From positions 1-64,000 of the forward strand of contig JAHZBA010000013.1 in NCBI GenBank assembly GCA_019423635.1: a DNA stretch of 64,000 nucleotides. Reading direction: 5' to 3'. Both the position numbers and the translations under genes were made by a program. Position 1 is the stretch's first letter, and every line of letters starts with the position of its first letter. This DNA is from Clostridiales bacterium. GTDB taxonomy: Bacteria > Bacillota > Clostridia > Oscillospirales > Oscillospiraceae. Positions 1 through 7,943 of this stretch are shown here, piece after piece. A model generated the notes under the pieces. The model had not been told where the DNA came from. It saw nothing but the letters and a program-made list of their open reading frames with translations, and did no database searches.

Positions 1-53
1 GCATGCGGTTCATACCCGCAGTGTCCCCGGTTCAAATCCAGGTGCCGCTACCA
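1..53 (+). tRNA. tRNA-Met (CAT), 5' part outside window
   Basis: The window opens inside a tRNA. A 5-bp anticodon stem (positions 4-8 with 16-20) closes a 7-nt loop with anticodon CAT at 11-13. A TTCAAAT T-loop follows, and the acceptor 3' strand ends in an encoded ACCA at 50-53. The T stem has one mismatch. The D arm and 5' acceptor strand are missing, so elongator Met cannot be fully separated from tRNA-Ile2 (lysidine CAT); the acceptor sequence favours elongator Met. Confidence 0.82.
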
Positions 54-149
54 AAATTCCATGGAGCGCCGGCGCGGCGCTTCATGGAAATCACCTCTCA
101 CCGCAGTTTTGCCGTCTCAAGCGCAGAGCGCGCAGTCTGTTCCGACGAC

Positions 150-224
150 GGCCCGTTGGTCAAGTGGTTAAGACACGGCCCTTTCACGGCTGTAACATGG
201 GTTCGAATCCCGTACGGGTCACCA
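150..224 (+). tRNA. tRNA-Glu (TTC)
   Basis: A complete cloverleaf. The acceptor GGCCCGT (150-156) pairs with ACGGGTC (214-220) and an encoded ACCA follows. The anticodon stem CGGCC/GGCTG closes loop CTTTCAC with anticodon TTC, and the T-loop is TTCGAAT. It lies in a cluster with tRNA-Met and tRNA-Val. Confidence 0.95.
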
Positions 225-282
225 TCCCATAAGACGCTGTGGTTCGCGGCGTCTTATGGGTCCCAAACAGAATATCCTGTAT

Positions 283-359
283 GGAGGCTTAGCTCAGCTG
301 GTTAGAGCGCCTGCTTCACACGCAGGAGGTCACTGGTTCGAGTCCAGTAGTCTCCACCA
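283..359 (+). tRNA. tRNA-Val (CAC)
   Basis: A complete cloverleaf. GGAGGCT (283-289) pairs with AGTCTCC (349-355), then ACCA. The anticodon stem CCTGC/GCAGG closes loop TTCACAC, giving anticodon CAC (Val). The D arm contains TAGCTCAGCTGGTTAGAG and the T-loop is TTCGAGT. It is the last gene of the tRNA cluster and sits directly before a terminator. Confidence 0.93.
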
Positions 360-360
360 A

Positions 361-400
361 GAGAACCCCGGAGCCGCAGCGGCTCCGGGGTTCTTCTTTT
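361..400 (+). terminator. Rho-independent terminator of the tRNA cluster
   Basis: A GC-rich inverted repeat (GAACCCCGGAGCCG / CGGCTCCGGGGTTC, 363-392) with a tiny loop is followed by CTTCTTTT. It begins one base after the tRNA-Val CCA end, so it should end the tRNA transcript. Confidence 0.9.
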
Positions 401-642
401 CCACATATCAATTGATCTGTCAGTAACGGGTAAGGAACCGTTGCTTTTTTCTTTCTCCTTCATCCGGTCATGCGGCGCCTGGTCTGCCGGAGGCATGGAT
501 GTCATGTTCCCCACCCGGACGGCCGTACTCCGTCATCATCCGCCGCACCTTCTCCAGTTTCTTTCGGGGCAGCCCCTCCCTCACAAGTTCCGCCTCGCAC
601 AGGGAGCAGCTGCTGGGGGGAATGGCGGGGGAGGTCTTCCAG

Positions 643-674
643 ATTTCAATCCACGCTCCCCATACGTAGCGCGG
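643..674 (-). repeat. Orphan CRISPR-repeat-like sequence (type I-C-like)
   Basis: Read on the minus strand, 666 down to 643 is CGTATGGGGAGCGTGGATTGAAAT. This matches the right arm and the conserved GTGGATTGAAAT end of type I-C repeats as I know them. The left arm, which should be the complement of GGGGAGC, is degenerate here (GCCGCGCTA). No second copy, no spacers and no cas genes lie in the window, so this is at most a relic or a degenerate terminal repeat. Translated, it gives the GAWIEI peptide that often creates spurious proteins. The rest of 401-746 has no convincing gene. Confidence 0.4.
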
Positions 675-746
675 CCGGGGCCAAAGCTGCCTCAAGCTCA
701 GAACCGGTACTCACAACCGGGGGACACCGGACGGGAACACCGGTTC

Positions 747-1139
747 TTAAGGCGTGGTCAAACCGCGGCGCTCAATCTCCTGCCGGTAAAAAGCAATCTT
801 CTCGTCCAACCTGGCCTCGTGCTCCTGCAGCTGCATGATCCGGTCTTTCAGCGATTGACGGTGTTGGATCAGCAGTTCCATCCGTTCTGTGAGGGTAGAC
901 TCCCCTTCCGCCCGAAGCGCCGCATATCTCTTGATCTCCCGAATTGGCATCCCGGTTGCTTTCAGTCTCCTGATAAACGCAATCCAGGCGACATCCCTGT
1001 CAGAGTATCGGCGGCGGTTGCTGGAATTTCGCATAGGGGTTATCAAACGCTCCTGTTCATAGTAGCGCAGGGTGTGAATCCCCAGCCCGGTGATTTCCGA
1101 AAACTCCCCAATCGAATACTCCAAAAAAGCTGCCCCCAT
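747..1139 (-). CDS. MerR-family transcriptional regulator
   Basis: The 130-residue product has a winged-helix N-terminus of MerR type (YSIGEFSEITGL, then HTLRYYEQERLI and RRRYSDRDVAWI). A second helix pair, RLKATGMPIREIKRYA, follows, and the end (about 80-125) is a coiled coil likely used for dimerisation. No cysteine cluster typical of metal sensors is visible, so it resembles the aldehyde/stress-responsive AdhR-like branch. The start is uncertain: ATG at 1139 has AAGAGG directly against it, whereas TTG at 1124 (giving MEYSIG) has a GGGGG run about 8 nt upstream and a more typical MerR N-terminus. It is divergent from the dehydrogenase at 1207 and probably controls it from the shared 67-bp gap. 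Confidence 0.9.
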   Translation of the reverse strand: MGAAFLEYSIGEFSEITGLGIHTLRYYEQERLITPMRNSSNRRRYSDRDVAWIAFIRRLKATGMPIREIKRYAALRAEGESTLTERMELLIQHRQSLKDRIMQLQEHEARLDEKIAFYRQEIERRGLTTP

Positions 1140-1142
1140 CCT

Positions 1143-1172
1143 CTTGACATCGAGCTTACTCTACATGATACG
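1143..1172 (+). promoter_or_regulatory. Putative MerR-type operator/promoter for the dehydrogenase
   Basis: A CTTGACA -35 box (1143-1149) is followed by an imperfect dyad (ATCGAG CTTA CTCTAC), matching the layout of MerR-activated promoters, in which the dyad sits in an over-long spacer. A -10 element around 1164-1172 is poor, as expected if activation needs MerR. It lies between divergent merR and SDR genes. Confidence 0.4.
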
Positions 1173-1206
1173 CTCACATTATATCTGAGAGATGGAGGGA
1201 TTGCAA

Positions 1207-1998
1207 ATGCAGCCGACAAAAAAGTACACCGTGATTACCGGGGCCAGCTCCGGCATAGGGTATGAAACCGCAAAGGCCTTTGCGGATCGGGGCAAGGACC
1301 TGATTGTCGCCGCCCGCCGCACGGAACACCTGGAAGCCCTAAAACGTGAAATCACGGAGCGGCACCCTGCGCTGGATGTGATTATCAGAACGGTTGACCT
1401 GTCTGTGCCGGGGAACGTATCTCAATTTTATTCCAGCCTGAAGGGCCTCCGGCTGGAAACGTGGATCAACAACGCGGGCTTTGGAAACTATGACAGCGTG
1501 GCACAACAGGACCTGGAGAAGATCGGCGCCATGCTCCGGCTGAATGTCGAAGCGCTCACCCTTCTGTCCTCCCTGTTTGTCCGCGATTATCAGGATGTTC
1601 CCGGGACACAGCTGATCAACCTGTCCTCCTGCGGCGGCTATACCATCGTCCCCACGGCTGTCACCTACTGTGCGACAAAGTTCTATGTCAGCGCCTTTAC
1701 CGAGGGGCTGGCCCGGGAGCTGATCGGGAGCGGCGCCAGGATGCGGGCCAAAGTCCTGGCGCCGGCCGCGACACAGACGGAGTTCGGCAAACACGCCAAT
1801 CACGTGGAGCAATATGATTACGACAGGGCTTTCGGTACGTATCACACCAGCCGACAGATGGCCGGGTTCCTGCTGCGGCTGTACGACAGCGACTGCACCC
1901 TTGGAATCGTAGATCGGGAGACCTTCCAATTTGAGCTGCGATCCCCGCTGTTTTCCTATGCAAACGGCTCTGCCCGCAATCAACGGCCGAACAAATAG
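1207..1998 (+). CDS. Short-chain dehydrogenase/reductase (SDR)
   Basis: A classical SDR of about 263 residues. It has the NAD(P) loop TGASSGIG near the N-terminus, the NNAG motif (INNAGFG), the catalytic Ser region (NLSSCGGY) and the YCATK active-site YxxxK. The likely role is an NADP-dependent oxidoreduction of a small carbonyl or alcohol; the substrate cannot be read from sequence. ATG at 1207 is chosen over the in-frame ATG at 1192 because GGAGGG at 1194-1199 is correctly spaced for 1207 and lies inside the longer form. It is divergent from the MerR gene, its probable regulator. The following gap (1999-2157) shows no clear gene. Confidence 0.9.
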   Translation: MQPTKKYTVITGASSGIGYETAKAFADRGKDLIVAARRTEHLEALKREITERHPALDVIIRTVDLSVPGNVSQFYSSLKGLRLETWINNAGFGNYDSVAQQDLEKIGAMLRLNVEALTLLSSLFVRDYQDVPGTQLINLSSCGGYTIVPTAVTYCATKFYVSAFTEGLARELIGSGARMRAKVLAPAATQTEFGKHANHVEQYDYDRAFGTYHTSRQMAGFLLRLYDSDCTLGIVDRETFQFELRSPLFSYANGSARNQRPNK

Positions 1999-2157
1999 AA
2001 CGGGAAAAGCTGTCGCACAGCACAAGCGGTTCCCATGATAACCGTTGAAAGCAGTGCTGAGACAGAGCCGTACACGGACGCAGGCGGCATAAATTTTGAT
2101 CTGCGCTCTCCGTACGGGGGCAACGCGGCGGCCGTTTCCCGGGCGTCAAAGCACGCG

Positions 2158-5100
2158 TTACAGTCCGAATCTCTCCGCATAACGCATGAGGATGACGGCC
2201 ACCTGCGCGCGGGTGGCACTGCCCTGAGGGTCCAGCGTCGTGGGCGTGGTGCCCCGGATCAGACCGACACCAACCGCCCAGGACATGGCTTCGGCCGCAT
2301 AGCTGCTGACGCGGCCCGCGTCCGTATAGCCCTGCAGATCCACACCCGCACCGCTCAGCCTGCCCTCGAGGATGGCGCAGCGGTACAGGATGGCCGTCAA
2401 CTGCTGGCGGGTGATGTTATCGTTCATCCTGCTCCCGTCGGACAGGCCGTTGGCCATGGCCCAGGCGGCGCCCTTCTCATACCAGACGGCCCCGCCCTCG
2501 GTGTCCACGTCCTCATAACGCGCCAGCACGGTCACCAGCATTCCCCGGGTCATCCTGGCGTTGGGGGAGAAGGTGTTGGGTGCCGTACCGCGGAACAGCC
2601 CCCGGGCGGACACGAAGTCCACCGCGTCAGCGGCCCAATGGCCTCTGGTGTCCGCGAAGGACATGCTGTTGTCCAGCAGCTTGATGGTATCGCCGCTGTT
2701 CACCAGGAGCGCAGCGCCGTTCCGGGTGGGAATCGTGCGCCTGATAATCTGCTCTGTGCCGTCGGCCATGACCCGAACCGCCACAACACCCGCGCTCTTG
2801 TTGGCCAGGGGGAGATCCACCTTCACGCCGTTGACGCCGGAGGTGTCGATGGTCACGACGGGCGCCCTGTCAATGCTCTGGGAGGCATAGATGTCCTGGA
2901 GGGGAAGGAGCACCGCGCTGCCTCCGTTGGCCGCCCTGCCGGCCACAGAGGCGGGCAGATAAACGGCGGCCGTTGTCTGGCCGGAGCGGGCAATCTCCGT
3001 GACGCCGCGGCTGCCATCCGAATTCCGCACGGTAGTGACCACGGTGCCGTCCCCTTTGGTCTCAACCGTGACCTTGCTGCCGTCCGGATTGGCTGTGCCG
3101 CCGGCGTTCCAGCCGCCGCTGCCGCCTCCGCCGCTGCCTCCGCCGCCCGGCTTGTTTCCGTCGCCGCCGCCCGGCTGATTTCCGCCGCCGGCGGCCCTGG
3201 GCGTGCCAGTGACTGTGCCGGCCTCGCTTGTTTTGTTGTTGTCGCTGTTGACGGCCTGAACACTGATGCTGTATTCCGTGCCGTTGGTCAGGTTTTCCAG
3301 TGTGTACGACGTCACATTCGCGGCCAGGGTGGCACTCAGAACTTCCTCTTTATCCTCTTTGACCGTCAGCTTGTAGCCGATGATCGGTGCGCCGCCGTCG
3401 TCGGCAGGAGCGCTCCAGCGGATGGTGAGTTTCCTGTCGCCCGACGTGACCGTGACGGTGGGCTTATCAGGTGCGACAGCCGGGATATCCTTATCATAGG
3501 ACACCCGCTCGCCGGTGTAGCCCTTGGCGGTCACCCTCACCTTGAGGGTCTTGCCCCGGTCGGCCTTAGTAACCGTGTAGGTCCTTTGATTTGCGCCGGG
3601 AATGGCCTCGTTGTTCCGCAGCCAGGTGAAGACAAGGATCTCCGGCATATCGGAGGTGTCGGCGATCAGTTGTTCGCCGACAATGTTTCCGCCTTTGATA
3701 TCTACGGAGCCGCCCAACAGAATCTTGCCCTCCTCGATCCTGGTGGACTCAATGGTCCCGGTGTAGTTTTCATTGGGTGTGAATACGACGATGATCTCCC
3801 TGTCACCGTCCTTGACGATGTAGGAATCGTCCTTTTCGCCCGCCTTGACGGTCCCGTCGACCATCCACAACAAGGTGCCGTCGGTTTTTGCGTCTCTAGG
3901 GGTCACAGTGAGTGTGGGCATCAGTTTGGTGCCCACCTCAATTGGTCCTCCCAGGGCGTTGAATGTCACAGTGCCGGTGACCTTGACCATCGCCACAGTC
4001 TTGCCGCCGCTGGCGCCGGAGGTTCCGCTGTAGTTGCCCTGATCCTTCGCCTTTGCCGTAACGGTAATCTCCTTGTTGGAATCCTTGGGCTGAACCTCGT
4101 AACTGGCTGTGGTGTTGTTCTTGACATCCGTGCCGTCTACCGTCCAGGTCCACTCCAGCTCGGCGGCGTCCACATCAGACAGGGAGGCGCTGAGCACCTG
4201 ACCGGCGGCGGCGTTGCCGCTGATGGCGGGCTTTTGGTTTTCGGTCAGCGCGAGTTTATTGATCGTGAAGTCTACTTCTTTTTCTCCGTCGTAGTTGCCC
4301 GTGCAGGTGAAGGTAACCTTGGCAGTCCCGGCGTTGATGTTGTCGCTGTACGTGACGGTGTAGTCCCTGTCCTTCCCCAGCACCGTTTCCCCGTCCTTCA
4401 CGGTGTACTCGGGCGTCTGGGGCTGTTTGTTGTAGGTCAGGTTCTCAATGCCCGCAGGTTCCTCGAAGGTAAGGAATTTGACGTGCCTGGGATTGATCGT
4501 AAACTCCTTCAACTCAGACGCGCCGGAGTGGGTATCGCTGACGAGGACGGCCTGCGCCTTGTAAGTGCCCGCGTCCTTGGGTTCGCCGGACAGTCTGGTC
4601 CCGTCCGAGCTGTAGTAGAAGTATTGCCACGTACCGTTTTCGTCAGTACCGCCGCTGCTTATTTCTTTCTGCTCCGGCGGGTCACAACCCTTTTGGTGGT
4701 CGGACTCCCATAGCTCCAATAGCTCCCCTAACGTTGTCCCGTAGTCAAACGATTGTGGCGTGTTCCACGTCACACTCACCGGGGTCTTGGGTGTGATGGT
4801 CAGTTTGAACGTAGGGGTGCTGCCTTGGACGGCGGCCCAGGTGTCGTGCGTATAGACGGGGGTCAGCTCCACGGTCACGTCCAGATTGGCGGCGCTGTCG
4901 GCCTTGGCCTTAAGGGCGGCGAGGGTCAGGTCTCTGCCGTCCAGTTTCCAGCCGGTGATCTCATAGCCTTTCTGCTGGTCCGAACTGAGGAATTCATCCT
5001 CCTTTTCGATAAATTTGACTTCTTCCGCGGGTTCGTTTTTGAATATGACCTTTGCCGGCAGGCCCAGAGTGTCTTTCCAGTTTTCCTCCGTCAGGGCCGT

Positions 5101-7929
5101 AACCTCCGCCGCTTTCATGGTTTTGATGCTGGAGCCGGGGGCCAACATGAATGGCGTGGCATTGACGGGAACCACCCGGACATAGGCCTCCGGCTTTTCG
5201 GAGCGGCCCTGCACATCGGCGACGTATTTGTACCACACATTATCCGTATAGCCCTTGGGCGCAAAGGCCAGATTGCCGCTGGCCGCGCTCCAGGTGGCGG
5301 CATACGTGCCACCACCATCTTTATATTCGGGCTTTCTCGCCTGTACAAGGTTTAACAGCGTATCCGCGCTTTGATTATACTTGCTGTTGGCGTAAATGGT
5401 GATGTAATAGGGACTGAAGGCGGCAGTGTAGTCCATGATGGTAAAGCTGGCCAGAACCTGTGTGACGCCGGTGTGCTGTCCATCCTTGCTGTTGAACACC
5501 ACATGGAAGGGATGATTTGTATAGGTGTTGGGCTCACACTTCTCGTTCGGCTCCTGCAGTTCAAACTCACCCTTAATCTCCGTGCGGTTCAGCCAGGCGG
5601 AACCGCCGCTCAGCGTAAGAATCTCCTTCAATGGAGTGCCCTTGTGGAACGTGCCGGGGTCCTTCACCGTCACTTTTGGCGGGGTGAAGGTGAGGTCGCA
5701 CGTTTTGACCTCGGCGGTCACGGTGACGGTCAGCGGATCATAGTTTTCGGTGGTCAGCTTGAGAGTAAAGTCCTCCGACTTGTCGGCATTCACCAATTTC
5801 GCCTGCACCTCGAAACGTGAGTCGCCGGACTTGCCTGCGACTGACTGAAAAGCAGTCGTTCCCGTTCTCGTGAAGTCTTCCTTAATCTTAACGTCGCCGC
5901 CGTATTCGTTGTAAGAAAACCAGTTGCTCGGATAGAAGTATTCATGTTCGCCGGCGCCTAATGTGACGCTGGCCGTGGCCTCACCGGAGGCCTTCCCGAT
6001 CACCAGGCGCCCGGCCTCGAGCTTATCCGCGTAGGCGAAATTTGTGCCCTCCGTGAAGGAGACATACACCACATACTCGCCCGCATTCACCGGCGGCTTC
6101 TCGCTGGGGTACTCGGCGTAGCTTCCATGCCACTTGCCGTAGGTGACCGTGTACGCGCCCAGACCCTCGCTTTTTGGCGTAACGGCAGCCGGGTAGGGCT
6201 GCCCGTCATAGGTGGGATTTGGGATATCCACCGTGAAATCGGTGCCCAGCACGGGTTTGGAACGGCCGCTGGTGATTTCGGCCCGCTTGAATTCATAGGT
6301 GGGATCGATCGTGTAGTTGACCTTGTCGTCGCCGAACAGCGTAATGTTGGACAGGGTCACGGTCTTGTCCCTGCCGACAGCAGGGGTATCGTATGAGCCC
6401 ACGGTCACTTTATCGTTGTCGATGTGAACAGTATCTTCTCTGCAGGCACCCGAGACACCCAGCCAGCCCGACTTCTCACCGGGGTCAGACGTGCCGTCAT
6501 ACTTTTTCGTCACCTCAAATTGTGCGTCATTGACGCCCAATTTTTTGGGGTTAATATTGGCGTAGGCGTCGTTCTGGCTATTTCTTTCGTCAATTGTGTA
6601 GTTGAGCGAGTCTTCACCGTACAAATATGACTCACTGTAATAGATGATGGCCCGCTTATTTGTGCCAACATCTTTATTTTGAAAATAGGCACTAATGGAA
6701 ACATTCAGCGTGTCCCCGTCCTCCTTGCCGTTGATGACGGCGCTTTCCACATCGGCGGCTTTGCCGCCGTTGTATACCTTGTCCTCGATGGTGATGTCAG
6801 TGATGGTGACGGGTTTGGGGCTGATGGTGAATGATGTGGCGGAGGTGCTTTTCCCGCTGCAGGTGTCGTGAATCAGCGTGGCGATTACCTGATATTCGCC
6901 CGCCTGGGTGGGCTTTTCTTCGCTGTCGTAGAGTGTGCCGTTGCTATACTGGTTTGCATGGTATCTGCCTGTATACCGGTATGTGAACGCAGCGTCAGTC
7001 AACGGCACACCGCCGACTGTCGCCGTCGCCTTCGGCTCTCCCAGCGCACTGCCATAAATGATGTCATCGGGCGGTGTGACCGTGATCTCCGCCGGCTCAC
7101 CGGGGCCGACGGTCAGGGTAAACTGCGGCTTTTCCTCCAGCGTGGCCCAGACGGGGACGGCGTTGTCGCCGCTGTCGGCGTAAACGGGAGTCAGTGTGAG
7201 GTCCTGATATCCGCTGTCGCCGGCGGCGGTCCTGAGGGTGTCGACCGTGAGGTCCTCGCCGCCTATTTTCCAGCCGGTGATCCTGTACTGACCGTTCTCC
7301 TGCTCAAGTGTCCCAACAACAGAGTCCGGATTAAATCCCCCGGGAGCATTCTCGCGGTAGGCGGCATAGGTGACGTTGACCGTCTCGGGCAGGCACAGGT
7401 CGCTGAGTTGGAAGGTATCCCCCTGGATGACCGCCCTGTCCACGGTCTTGTAGGGCGTGTCGAAGGTCTGGGTGGCCATGACAGCAGCTACCAGAAAGTT
7501 GCCAGCGCGCCATCCGCTCGTGAATTGGAACGTGCACCCGGCAGGGGGCGCAGCACTGGTGGAAAAGGTGGCCGGGTAATAATATTGAGACCAGCCGCTG
7601 TTCCATCCCTGGAAACCCTTGGGGTTGAATGACTTGGAGTTGCCGTTCTCAAATTCGGGGTCGCTCCATGTGGCGGTGATCGGAACTGTCACCGTGCTGC
7701 CGTTCAGTGTGTAAGTACCCGTAAAGGTGTATGAATTTGCGACATGGTTTTTCAGCGATTCCGCGTTTGTATTGGCCGGATTGTTGGCAAAAATATGTTT
7801 CAGGCTACCGCTGCTGGTCACGGTCACTGTGATCGTGTTCCCCTCCGCCGCCGCAGGTGTCACGAGCAGTGAGCACACCATCACCAGCGCCAGCAGCAGT
7901 GAGGTCCGTCTCTTCGTACCGTTTCTCAT
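2158..7929 (-). CDS. Giant SLH-domain cell-surface protein (about 1,923 aa)
   Basis: A secreted wall protein. The signal peptide is RTSLLLALVMVCSLLVTPAAA. A long array of Ig-like bacterial domains follows, including two YDG-type modules (about 378-552), an MBG-like module (about 555-650) and another at about 1145-1225. A fibronectin type III domain lies at about 1480-1580, then a Gly-rich linker (about 1585-1612) and three C-terminal SLH repeats (from about 1755 to the end; HWAADAV and TRGMLVTVLARY motifs) that would bind secondary wall polymer. ATG 7929 is preferred over 7935 because AGGAG is 8 nt from it. That AGGAG overlaps the TAA of the upstream paralogue, so the two are probably co-translated. 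Residues in the middle resemble the upstream 566-aa protein closely. It may serve as adhesin or matrix scaffold; this is inference. Confidence 0.9.
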   Translation of the reverse strand: MRNGTKRRTSLLLALVMVCSLLVTPAAAEGNTITVTVTSSGSLKHIFANNPANTNAESLKNHVANSYTFTGTYTLNGSTVTVPITATWSDPEFENGNSKSFNPKGFQGWNSGWSQYYYPATFSTSAAPPAGCTFQFTSGWRAGNFLVAAVMATQTFDTPYKTVDRAVIQGDTFQLSDLCLPETVNVTYAAYRENAPGGFNPDSVVGTLEQENGQYRITGWKIGGEDLTVDTLRTAAGDSGYQDLTLTPVYADSGDNAVPVWATLEEKPQFTLTVGPGEPAEITVTPPDDIIYGSALGEPKATATVGGVPLTDAAFTYRYTGRYHANQYSNGTLYDSEEKPTQAGEYQVIATLIHDTCSGKSTSATSFTISPKPVTITDITIEDKVYNGGKAADVESAVINGKEDGDTLNVSISAYFQNKDVGTNKRAIIYYSESYLYGEDSLNYTIDERNSQNDAYANINPKKLGVNDAQFEVTKKYDGTSDPGEKSGWLGVSGACREDTVHIDNDKVTVGSYDTPAVGRDKTVTLSNITLFGDDKVNYTIDPTYEFKRAEITSGRSKPVLGTDFTVDIPNPTYDGQPYPAAVTPKSEGLGAYTVTYGKWHGSYAEYPSEKPPVNAGEYVVYVSFTEGTNFAYADKLEAGRLVIGKASGEATASVTLGAGEHEYFYPSNWFSYNEYGGDVKIKEDFTRTGTTAFQSVAGKSGDSRFEVQAKLVNADKSEDFTLKLTTENYDPLTVTVTAEVKTCDLTFTPPKVTVKDPGTFHKGTPLKEILTLSGGSAWLNRTEIKGEFELQEPNEKCEPNTYTNHPFHVVFNSKDGQHTGVTQVLASFTIMDYTAAFSPYYITIYANSKYNQSADTLLNLVQARKPEYKDGGGTYAATWSAASGNLAFAPKGYTDNVWYKYVADVQGRSEKPEAYVRVVPVNATPFMLAPGSSIKTMKAAEVTALTEENWKDTLGLPAKVIFKNEPAEEVKFIEKEDEFLSSDQQKGYEITGWKLDGRDLTLAALKAKADSAANLDVTVELTPVYTHDTWAAVQGSTPTFKLTITPKTPVSVTWNTPQSFDYGTTLGELLELWESDHQKGCDPPEQKEISSGGTDENGTWQYFYYSSDGTRLSGEPKDAGTYKAQAVLVSDTHSGASELKEFTINPRHVKFLTFEEPAGIENLTYNKQPQTPEYTVKDGETVLGKDRDYTVTYSDNINAGTAKVTFTCTGNYDGEKEVDFTINKLALTENQKPAISGNAAAGQVLSASLSDVDAAELEWTWTVDGTDVKNNTTASYEVQPKDSNKEITVTAKAKDQGNYSGTSGASGGKTVAMVKVTGTVTFNALGGPIEVGTKLMPTLTVTPRDAKTDGTLLWMVDGTVKAGEKDDSYIVKDGDREIIVVFTPNENYTGTIESTRIEEGKILLGGSVDIKGGNIVGEQLIADTSDMPEILVFTWLRNNEAIPGANQRTYTVTKADRGKTLKVRVTAKGYTGERVSYDKDIPAVAPDKPTVTVTSGDRKLTIRWSAPADDGGAPIIGYKLTVKEDKEEVLSATLAANVTSYTLENLTNGTEYSISVQAVNSDNNKTSEAGTVTGTPRAAGGGNQPGGGDGNKPGGGGSGGGGSGGWNAGGTANPDGSKVTVETKGDGTVVTTVRNSDGSRGVTEIARSGQTTAAVYLPASVAGRAANGGSAVLLPLQDIYASQSIDRAPVVTIDTSGVNGVKVDLPLANKSAGVVAVRVMADGTEQIIRRTIPTRNGAALLVNSGDTIKLLDNSMSFADTRGHWAADAVDFVSARGLFRGTAPNTFSPNARMTRGMLVTVLARYEDVDTEGGAVWYEKGAAWAMANGLSDGSRMNDNITRQQLTAILYRCAILEGRLSGAGVDLQGYTDAGRVSSYAAEAMSWAVGVGLIRGTTPTTLDPQGSATRAQVAVILMRYAERFGL

Positions 7930-7943
7930 TTCCATCGCTCCTT

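Noticed and set aside
283..359. tRNA-Val as attachment site of an integrated element
   Set aside because: I saw no repeat of its 3' end downstream and no integrase next to it; the strong terminator suggests an ordinary cluster end.
468..695. 75-aa open frame containing GAWIEI
   Set aside because: The peptide comes from translating a CRISPR-like repeat; there is no ribosome site and no family match I can name.
2035..4713. 892-aa open frame on the plus strand
   Set aside because: It is antisense to the SLH protein gene, has Gly/Val/Ala/Arg-rich low-information sequence, and is a product of high GC content.
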